Source: a virus
Virus record (IMG/VR): IMGVR_UViG_3300010392_000770
Coordinates: 1 to 28,997 of that record
DNA: 28,997 nt
Reading direction: 5' to 3' (one strand)
This document shows, piece after piece, positions 15,084 to 20,464 of the stretch. A model generated the notes under the pieces. That model was given only the letters and a program-made list of their open reading frames with translations. It ran no database searches and was not told the origin of the DNA. The position numbers and the translations under genes are program-made. The first letter of the stretch is position 1. Each line of letters opens with the position of its first letter.

Positions 15084-16479
15084 TCAAAAAATCTTCCATG
15101 CCGCTCAGTTTTCCGGTGACAACACCAAACACTGTTTCGTCAATCGTATCACTGAATAACGCGGTGTGGACATAGATTTGCTTGGCGGCTTGACCACGCC
15201 GGGCCAGCCGTCCGATGACCTGTTTATACATGCCGCCCGACCAGGGCAGCGTGAGAAAGGCGATATGGTGCGCGCCGGATTTTTGTAGGTTAAGCCCGTG
15301 CCCGGCGCTAGCCGGATGCAGTGCGAGTTGTGGCAACTCCCCAGCATTCCACGCTTTGATCGAGGTGCGCGCTTTCTTATTGGACACGCCACCGCCCAAG
15401 TAATGCAAGTCCGGGTAACGTCGGCGCAGTTCGTCCAATTCCTCGCGATAGTGATAGAACACCAATAGCTGTTTACCCAGGCCGGTGTATAAATTGTCAT
15501 ACCAATCAAAGCGGGCTTTGCTGTGCCACACAGCATCCTTAGTGCGATCCACATAGGAAAACCCGGCAACGATTTGTTGCAACTTGCCGGACAAAACGGC
15601 CGCGTTGGCGGCTTCCACTTCACGCTGTTTGCCAGTTGGATCGTCAAGATACAAAAGGAAATTCTTTTCAAGCTCCACATAGCGCGCTCGAATCGATAAG
15701 GGCAAGCGCATCTTGTGCGGTTCGAGCACCACCACATCAGGCAGATTGACGGCGGGCAAGCGGTACGCAAGGTCACTTAAAGCGTGTAGTATGGTTTGTC
15801 GGGTGTTTGGAAAGGGTGCCCACTTGCGCTGTTGAAAATCGGTTGGATAGAAATACTCGCGTTGCCACTTGTAAAAACTGCGCCCGAAACTCTGACCGCC
15901 GTCAACGATATACGCTTGCCCCCACACTTCTGTTAGCTTGTTCGGTATCAGCGTGCCCGTTAATCCAATGCGTTTATTAAAGATACCAATGCGCTCGCGA
16001 AACGCTTTGAAGCGCTGCGAACTGACATCTTTCAGCTTGTCTATTTCGTCACAGATCAGACCATCGAACGGCAGCGGATCGGGCGGGCGTATGCCTTTAC
16101 GCTTGAGCGGGCGCGGGTAGTGATTCATCAACCAGGGCAGGTTTTCATAGTTGATGACAACGATCTGCGCATCGGATTCAATAGCTTTCAAACGTTGTTT
16201 GGCGGTGCCGCAAGCGATGGCTAGTTTGATGTCTCGTAAGTGCTCCCAAAGCGATGGTTCCTGAGACCACGTATCAGTTGCTACCAGTAAGGGCGCGACC
16301 ACTAGCCAGCGTTTAACTTCACCATTATGAAACGACGATTGCAAGGCGCGCAGTGCAGCAGTCAGAGCGATAACCGTTTTACCGGTGCCGACATCGGCGC
16401 AGACCAATGCATCTTCACCGCTATCGATGAAAGCGATGCACTTGAGCTGATCGGGCTCTAGATCATTCGGTGTCAGCAT
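15052..16479 (-). CDS. SF2 / SNF2-like DNA helicase (475 aa)
   Basis: This is an ATP-dependent helicase or translocase for phage DNA replication or recombination. Motifs visible in order: Q-like LEPDQ (residue 11), Walker A CADVGTGKT (27-35), motif Ia APLLVATDTW, Walker B variant ICDEID (142-147), motif III GLTGT (172-176), motif V AGHGLNL, and motif VI QVIGRLARRGQ. The length and pattern fit phage SNF2/DEAD helicases that neighbour VRR-NUC genes. ATG at 16479 overlaps the small upstream gene by 17 nt; the end overlaps the nuclease gene. The DEID sequence departs from the usual DEAH/DEAD and is a family variant. It is transcribed against the rest of the replication genes. Confidence 0.92.
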   Translation of the reverse strand: MLTPNDLEPDQLKCIAFIDSGEDALVCADVGTGKTVIALTAALRALQSSFHNGEVKRWLVVAPLLVATDTWSQEPSLWEHLRDIKLAIACGTAKQRLKAIESDAQIVVINYENLPWLMNHYPRPLKRKGIRPPDPLPFDGLICDEIDKLKDVSSQRFKAFRERIGIFNKRIGLTGTLIPNKLTEVWGQAYIVDGGQSFGRSFYKWQREYFYPTDFQQRKWAPFPNTRQTILHALSDLAYRLPAVNLPDVVVLEPHKMRLPLSIRARYVELEKNFLLYLDDPTGKQREVEAANAAVLSGKLQQIVAGFSYVDRTKDAVWHSKARFDWYDNLYTGLGKQLLVFYHYREELDELRRRYPDLHYLGGGVSNKKARTSIKAWNAGELPQLALHPASAGHGLNLQKSGAHHIAFLTLPWSGGMYKQVIGRLARRGQAAKQIYVHTALFSDTIDETVFGVVTGKLSGMEDFLNDLEAIGAGN

Positions 16480-16636
16480 TACGCGTTATTGTCACGCCGC
16501 GTTTCGCTAATTCTGCGAATTGTTTTTCGCGAAGCAGTTGTCTTTTCCGGCGTGCTTCTGGAGTGTTGAGCAGTCGTTTTCGTTCAGCGATAGGAATGCG
16601 GCGTGCTCTTTCCCAATTGAAATCGTATATTTTCAT
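16463..16636 (-). CDS. Small basic protein (57 aa) upstream of the helicase
   Basis: A 58-codon frame runs from ATG at 16636 to TGA at 16463-16465, with GGGAG about 9 nt before the start and a 17-nt overlap with the helicase. The product (MKIYDFNWERARRIPIAERK at the start, then Arg/Lys-rich helices) is highly basic and predicted helical, suggesting DNA or RNA binding. The ribosome-binding site, operon position and start-stop coupling support it as real. It starts 2 nt from the end of the zinc-ribbon-like gene. No family recognised. Confidence 0.7.
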   Translation of the reverse strand: MKIYDFNWERARRIPIAERKRLLNTPEARRKRQLLREKQFAELAKRGVTITRNADTE

Positions 16637-16638
16637 TT

Positions 16639-16857
16639 TTATTCTCCCGATGTACTTTCATTTATAGACTGTTGGCTAGTTAGATGCCAATACCCGCACA
16701 CGCATTCATAGGCGTTATAACCGAGCACGGTAGCGCGGACTTGTGCGTACTCTTTTGTCTTAAAACGAACCTTGGACGGGTGCGGGCACGTGCCCAGCGT
16801 GTCGCGCGTGCGTTTAAGGTTTTCGATAAATTTATCAGGCGGTAACGACTCATGCAT
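16639..16857 (-). CDS. Small zinc-ribbon-like phage protein (72 aa)
   Basis: The stop is at 16639-16641. I choose ATG 16857 (MHESLPPDKF) because the longer GTG at 16887 would lie within the candidate promoter; neither start has a strong ribosome-binding site. The protein carries CPHPSKVRF, a basic/aliphatic helix, then YECVCGYWHLTS, the arrangement of a short Cys/His-rich phage protein: three Cys and His residues that could bind zinc. It is first in the leftward cassette. The motif is common in small phage and bacterial genes of unknown function; a DNA-binding or adaptor role is inference. Confidence 0.7.
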   Translation of the reverse strand: MHESLPPDKFIENLKRTRDTLGTCPHPSKVRFKTKEYAQVRATVLGYNAYECVCGYWHLTSQQSINESTSGE

Positions 16858-16876
16858 AGTGGGTGTTGGTCCCGAA

Positions 16877-16906
16877 TTGTATATCACACGGCTATCATGT
16901 TACCAT
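16877..16906 (+). promoter_or_regulatory. Candidate divergent promoter region with operator-like inverted repeat
   Basis: Rightward: TTGTAT (16877-16882), 18-nt spacer, TACCAT (16901-16906) preceded by TGT as in extended -10 sites. Leftward: TACAAT (minus strand, 16881-16876) with TG-containing upstream bases but no good -35. An inverted repeat AGTGC (16908-16912) N5 GCACT (16918-16922) lies just downstream of the rightward -10, before the ribbon-helix-helix gene. The sites are read by eye, with no experimental support. Confidence 0.4.
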
Positions 16907-16943
16907 AAGTGCATGACGCACTACAAGATGGGGAATTTTAAGT

Positions 16944-17192
16944 ATGCCAATGACAAAACGCCGGAAAAAGAAAGTCCAAGAAGCGCCTACCACGCCGTTA
17001 AAACGCGGCGGCTTTCGTGACCCGGATTACGTGCAGAGCGTGGTATTGCGCATGGGTACTGAGTTTATCGATAGGCTCGATGAGCTGTGCAATGCCAACG
17101 CGCGCAGCCGCCGCGAGATTATTGAAATACTGATATCTGAAGCATCTATGGAATATCGCGGCGATAAAGAAGCCCGCATTAATCCATTATAA
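16944..17192 (+). CDS. Ribbon-helix-helix (CopG/Arc-like) regulator (82 aa)
   Basis: This is a likely DNA-binding dimer. After a basic N-terminus (TKRRKKKVQE), residues 33-66 show the RHH fold pattern: a strand QSVVLRMG, helix TEFIDRLDELCNANA, turn RSRRE, helix IIEILISEASMEY. ATG 16944 has GGGGA at 16930-16934. ATG 16950 is an alternative start. It is the first rightward gene after the divergent intergenic region, and a short inverted repeat lies just upstream of it, so autorepression of the module is plausible but not shown. Confidence 0.75.
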   Translation: MPMTKRRKKKVQEAPTTPLKRGGFRDPDYVQSVVLRMGTEFIDRLDELCNANARSRREIIEILISEASMEYRGDKEARINPL

Positions 17193-17214
17193 ACAAAGGA
17201 CCGAGATTTTAATT

Positions 17215-17640
17215 ATGGCACGACGTAAACCAACACAAGACGAACTGAAGCAAGCGCGCGCTAAGCGCAATGCAAAGGCAAAACCAGAACAACAGTTATC
17301 GGCTGTTATGGATGTAGTTGTAATCGGCGGTTGCGCTAACGGCGTGCTGTTGAAGAAAATAAGAACAGATGCGACCTTTATTGAGCTAGCACGACCCGAC
17401 TACATTAAGCCGCTCAAATCAGCCTTGCAGAAACACCCCGAAGTAGTCAAAGAAAAAGACCGCTATGAAGTACACCCGATTGGATTAACAAACTCTGGAT
17501 TCGATCCACGCACGCACATTTTTGGCGTTGCAGTTATTCACGGTCAATCACTAACGTGGGCTTTCTCACAACTGGTGATTGGGTACGTTGAAAACGTCAC
17601 TAGCAAACTCGTAGCCGAGGGCTTAGTGCCTAACAAATAG
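17215..17640 (+). CDS. Hypothetical protein (141 aa)
   Basis: ATG at 17215 has AAGGA at 17196-17200. The N-terminal 25 residues are Lys/Arg/Gln-rich (DELKQARAKRNAKAKPEQQ); the remainder has alternating strand and helix: MDVVVIGGCANGVLLKKI, then a helix PDYIKPLKSALQKHPEV, then a beta part with EVHPIGLTNSGFDP and IFGVAVIHGQSLTWAFSQLV. This looks like a small folded enzyme-like or binding domain, but no catalytic motif or family is recognised. It sits among small accessory genes at the start of the replication module, a place where host-takeover or anti-defence proteins are often found. Confidence 0.65.
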   Translation: MARRKPTQDELKQARAKRNAKAKPEQQLSAVMDVVVIGGCANGVLLKKIRTDATFIELARPDYIKPLKSALQKHPEVVKEKDRYEVHPIGLTNSGFDPRTHIFGVAVIHGQSLTWAFSQLVIGYVENVTSKLVAEGLVPNK

Positions 17641-17666
17641 AATCGACAACAAAAGGAAACCTCGCC

Positions 17667-17900
17667 ATGGCAACCTGTAAATTTTGTCCGAACGAAGAGT
17701 ATTACGCAATACTAGGCGTCTGCCGTCAGTGCTATTCAGGGCTCGCGTATTGGCGCGGCCGCAGTCAGAGCGACAAAAAGAAACGCGCCATCCAGCTTGA
17801 AAAACTAGAAAAGCGAATGGATCACTTGATCACTAATCCGCGCGCAGTGCCGCACAAACGAACAAAGAAGAAAGCAACAAAGAAAGGGGGTAACAAATAG
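17667..17900 (+). CDS. Small zinc-finger protein (77 aa)
   Basis: ATG at 17667 follows AAAGGAAA (17650-17657). CKFC (residues 4-7) and CRQC (19-22) form a four-Cys zinc ribbon (CX2C-X11-CX2C). The remainder is strongly Lys/Arg-rich (ending in KKKATKKGGNK), typical of nucleic-acid binding. The stop TAG overlaps the GTG start of the next gene. Its role might be a transcription or replication accessory factor; that is an inference from the motif. Confidence 0.75.
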   Translation: MATCKFCPNEEYYAILGVCRQCYSGLAYWRGRSQSDKKKRAIQLEKLEKRMDHLITNPRAVPHKRTKKKATKKGGNK

Positions 17901-18295
17901 TGTCTTTTAACATCACAATAAAAAATCTCACTGAACATCAGATGGGCGATTTATTCGCGCGACTCGGCAACAAAGGATATGATATACAGGTGCAGTACAT
18001 CGACGCCAACGCGGAAGATGTACCGAAAAAGCAAGGCGGTGCGCGAAAGGTGCACATAAGCGGACGTATCGCAGCCGATGAAATTGTGCTGTTGGGCGAT
18101 ATCGAGGAAGCCACGGCCGGTTCGCTTTACGAAAAGATCACGCAGATCATGCAGCGGCTGGAGAAAAAAGACGGCATCGGCACAGTAACCAAAAAGGCAT
18201 TGTCGGAAGCACTCAGCAAACACTCAGCGGCACCCGGTGCCGCTATTTCAGTCGCGCGAAGGCGCGGCATTATCAAGCGTGGGAAGAAAAAGTAA
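17900..18295 (+). CDS. Hypothetical protein with possible winged-helix C-terminus (131 aa)
   Basis: The GTG start at 17900 overlaps the preceding TAG; AAAGGGGGT lies just upstream. The N-terminal 70 residues show strand/helix alternation (SFNITIKNLTEHQMGDLFAR, KGYDIQVQYID); the middle has VHISGRIAADEIVLLGD; the C-terminal 40 residues (TVTKKALSEALSKHSAAPGA then ISVARRRGIIKRGKKK) resemble a short winged-helix with a basic end. The architecture fits a DNA-binding accessory protein. It precedes the DUF2800-like nuclease by 51 nt. Confidence 0.65.
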   Translation: MSFNITIKNLTEHQMGDLFARLGNKGYDIQVQYIDANAEDVPKKQGGARKVHISGRIAADEIVLLGDIEEATAGSLYEKITQIMQRLEKKDGIGTVTKKALSEALSKHSAAPGAAISVARRRGIIKRGKKK

Positions 18296-18346
18296 TGGAG
18301 CATTGCGGCTTTTTGTTTCCCGCTCGCCACGGGAGACACGGAAAAA

Positions 18347-19591
18347 ATGGAACACAGTCATGTTATGGGCGGCTCAACAGCCACCCAAAGGATCAACTGT
18401 CTACTTAGCCTTACCCTAGAACAACAAGCGCCACCAAAACCCCAATCTGATTACGCCATCCAGGGTAATGTATTCCATTCAGCCATGGAACTGTTGCTGA
18501 CTGCCTTGGACCCTGAAAGCGCTAACTATGAAAAAGAGTATCGAAAAGCGCTCAAAGATTTAGAGGGGCAAGATTTAGGCTATGGCGAGCAGTGGGCGAT
18601 TACGCCGGAACAAATCAAGACCAAAATCATGCCCGCGTGGCACGCTTTCGTTCAGGTTTTAAGTGCCTATGATCTACAGGATTGGTTTATCGAGCAGCGC
18701 GTGTCGCTTGAGGAAATCATACCCGGCGCGTTTGGCACGTCTGACCTCATTGGTATCGATATCAATAATCGCCTGCATGTATTGGATTGGAAATTCGGCG
18801 AAGGTGTGTCAGTAGGTGTTGAGGGCAATATGGCGTTGGCGTTTTACGCTGCCGCCGCACTTTACGATACCGAACCGGAATTGGTGGAATTTTGCTCAGA
18901 CATTACCGGTATCGTGTTCCACATTGTGCAGCCGCGTAGCGGTAGCGATCAAGTGCTATGGACATGGGAAACCGATGAAAACTTTATCGAGGCGTTCGTA
19001 GATCAGGCCAGCGACGCCATGGAAAAGGCGCAACAGCCGAACCCACCGGCCAAGACCGGCGATTGGTGCCGCTGGTGCGCCGCTAAGCCGATCTGCCCGG
19101 CTTACAGCGAGCTGGCTTCCGAAGCGTTGAGCAAACCGCCTAAGAGCATGACAGCCGTGGAGCTGGGCCACTGGCTCAGTGTCGCCGAACAGCTTAAAAG
19201 TTGGATCGATGACCTGTACACGCTCGCACAGGGGGAAATGGAAACCGGCGTGGCCGTGCCAGGATACAAACTTGTACAAAAACGCGCCAGCCGGTCATGG
19301 GTTAATGAGGCGGCAATAGCCACGATTTTGCGGCGGCGAAAAATCAAAATCAATGAAATCTATAAGCGTACGTTACTGTCACCCGCGCAAGCGGAAAAGA
19401 AGTTACCAAAACTGTATAGCAAGGTATTAGCCGATCTTGTAGAATCAAAAAGTTCCGGCCTCACAGTGGTGAGCGATACGGATAATAGGGCGGCGGTTAC
19501 TAGCACCATGGATTTATTGGCTAACGCGCTCCCACAACAGCAAACAGCAGACAGCAGACAGCAAACAGGAAACAGGAGCAGCAAACCATGA
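18347..19591 (+). CDS. PD-(D/E)XK nuclease, DUF2800-like, with Cys cluster (414 aa)
   Basis: This is a phage RecB/Cas4-like nuclease of DUF2800 type, acting in replication or recombination. Visible core: FHSAME with His44, GTSDLIGID with Asp133, LHVLDWKFG with Asp147 and Lys149, then the Asn/Gln-rich helix region. An iron-sulphur-type Cys set is present: Cys18 near the start, then CRWCAAKPIC (Cys241, 244, 250), matching the four-Cys Cas4/AddB pattern. ATG 18347 has GGAG at 18332-18335. The gene order DUF2800, ssDNA-binding-like protein, polymerase is common in phages. Its 3' end is a heptanucleotide repeat. Confidence 0.92.
   Translation: MEHSHVMGGSTATQRINCLLSLTLEQQAPPKPQSDYAIQGNVFHSAMELLLTALDPESANYEKEYRKALKDLEGQDLGYGEQWAITPEQIKTKIMPAWHAFVQVLSAYDLQDWFIEQRVSLEEIIPGAFGTSDLIGIDINNRLHVLDWKFGEGVSVGVEGNMALAFYAAAALYDTEPELVEFCSDITGIVFHIVQPRSGSDQVLWTWETDENFIEAFVDQASDAMEKAQQPNPPAKTGDWCRWCAAKPICPAYSELASEALSKPPKSMTAVELGHWLSVAEQLKSWIDDLYTLAQGEMETGVAVPGYKLVQKRASRSWVNEAAIATILRRRKIKINEIYKRTLLSPAQAEKKLPKLYSKVLADLVESKSSGLTVVSDTDNRAAVTSTMDLLANALPQQQTADSRQQTGNRSSKP
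19537..19578 (+). repeat. Six-unit heptanucleotide tandem repeat ACAG(C/G)A(A/G)
   Basis: Six perfect-period 7-bp units run from 19537: ACAGCAA, ACAGCAG, ACAGCAG, ACAGCAA, ACAGGAA, ACAGGAG. They encode the Gln-rich C-terminus of the DUF2800-like gene, and the last unit supplies the AGGAG ribosome-binding site (19574-19578) of the next gene, 9 nt before its ATG. Because seven is not a multiple of three, a change in copy number would alter the reading frame of the nuclease C-terminus. Confidence 0.85.
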
Positions 19592-20367
19592 CTAACATTG
19601 TGAAATTCGGTACCGGACTCCCGGCCAATGCCGAAGATTTAGCAAAAAACCTACAGACCATGAATCAAAGTCTAGTCGGCAGCAGTGGCGGCATGCCGTT
19701 TCTGCGCTTGCTGAAATCCGGCTTATTTGCTTATGGCGCTGAAAAGATCGAACCGGAAGAAGGTAGCCAATGGGCCATTAATCCCTATTCATTACAGCAC
19801 GGTTTTGCGTGTTGGGGCGACGGTGAATTGCTCGATGAGCGGATGGTGCCTTTTAATCAGATGCCGCCACTTCGCGGTGAACTGCCGGACTACGGCCAAA
19901 CATGGAATCAACAGGTTAGCATGCAGTTGCAGTGTCTGACCGGCGAAGACGCGGGCCAGACCGTGCTCTACAAGGGCACATCCACCGGCTTGCGCAATGC
20001 CACCAAAAAGCTGATCGATGAGATTATCTCACAGGCACAGATAGACGCCGCCCACATTGTGCCGGTGGTGCAGTTGGAAGTGGATTCCTATGAACACAAG
20101 AAATATGGCGAAATTTTTGTGCCGCTGTTGGAAGTTGAGCAGTGGTTAGACATTAATGATGGTCAGGCCGCCGCCATTGATACCAGTGCGGAAGCCGAGC
20201 GGAAAGACGAACCCACCGTTGCACCGGAACAGGCCGCCACAAGCGAACCTGAACCGGAAAAACCGCGTCGGCGACGCCGCAGCAAAAAGACAGAAGCGGA
20301 CGCCACTAGCGAAGCCGAAGCCGAGCCGGAAAAACCCGCCCGGCGTCGGCGGCGCGCGAAAGCCTAA
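19588..20367 (+). CDS. Phage ssDNA-binding-like protein (DUF2815-type position) with basic tail (259 aa)
   Basis: ATG at 19588 overlaps the nuclease stop (ATGA). Residues 1-195 form the folded part, with VGSSGGMPFLRLLKSGLFAYGAE, SQWAINPYSLQHGFACWGDGELL, and VPVVQLEVDSYEHKKYGEIFVPLLEV. This follows the pattern of the ssDNA-binding-like proteins found between DUF2800 and DNA polymerase genes. The last 60 residues are low complexity, alternating acidic stretches with two clusters of basic residues (PEKPRRRRRSKK and PEKPARRRRRAKA), which is the reverse of the acidic tail normal in bacterial SSBs. The gene ends 37 nt before an RNA hairpin and 97 nt before the polymerase ATG. Family membership is inferred from context and weak pattern. 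Confidence 0.75.
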   Translation: MTNIVKFGTGLPANAEDLAKNLQTMNQSLVGSSGGMPFLRLLKSGLFAYGAEKIEPEEGSQWAINPYSLQHGFACWGDGELLDERMVPFNQMPPLRGELPDYGQTWNQQVSMQLQCLTGEDAGQTVLYKGTSTGLRNATKKLIDEIISQAQIDAAHIVPVVQLEVDSYEHKKYGEIFVPLLEVEQWLDINDGQAAAIDTSAEAERKDEPTVAPEQAATSEPEPEKPRRRRRSKKTEADATSEAEAEPEKPARRRRRAKA

Positions 20368-20373
20368 GTTCAA

Positions 20374-20458
20374 GCGCACTCTTTGATGGGGGTACCGGGT
20401 AACGTTGCGGCGTTTAGCCCTAAAGTACACCGCTACCATCGGAGAGTGCGCCCTTTTT
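20374..20458 (+). promoter_or_regulatory. Structured leader or attenuator before the DNA polymerase gene
   Basis: Bases 20374-20389 pair with 20436-20451 in one continuous 16-bp stem (14 Watson-Crick, two G-T pairs): GCGCACTCT with AGAGTGCGC, TT with GG, GATGG with CCATC. The 46-nt loop can form a small bulged hairpin (GGGTAA with TTAGCCC). CCTTTTTCT follows directly, as in an intrinsic terminator, only 5-10 nt before the polymerase ATG. Neither the ATG nor the in-frame TTG at 20405 has a strong, well-placed ribosome-binding site outside the structure. Function as attenuator is inferred. Confidence 0.6.
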
Positions 20459-20464
20459 CTCGCC

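Noticed and set aside
20405-20464. TTG start adding 20 residues to the DNA polymerase
   Set aside because: The extra residues are not family-like and come from the stem-loop; kept only as a possible leader-translation idea.
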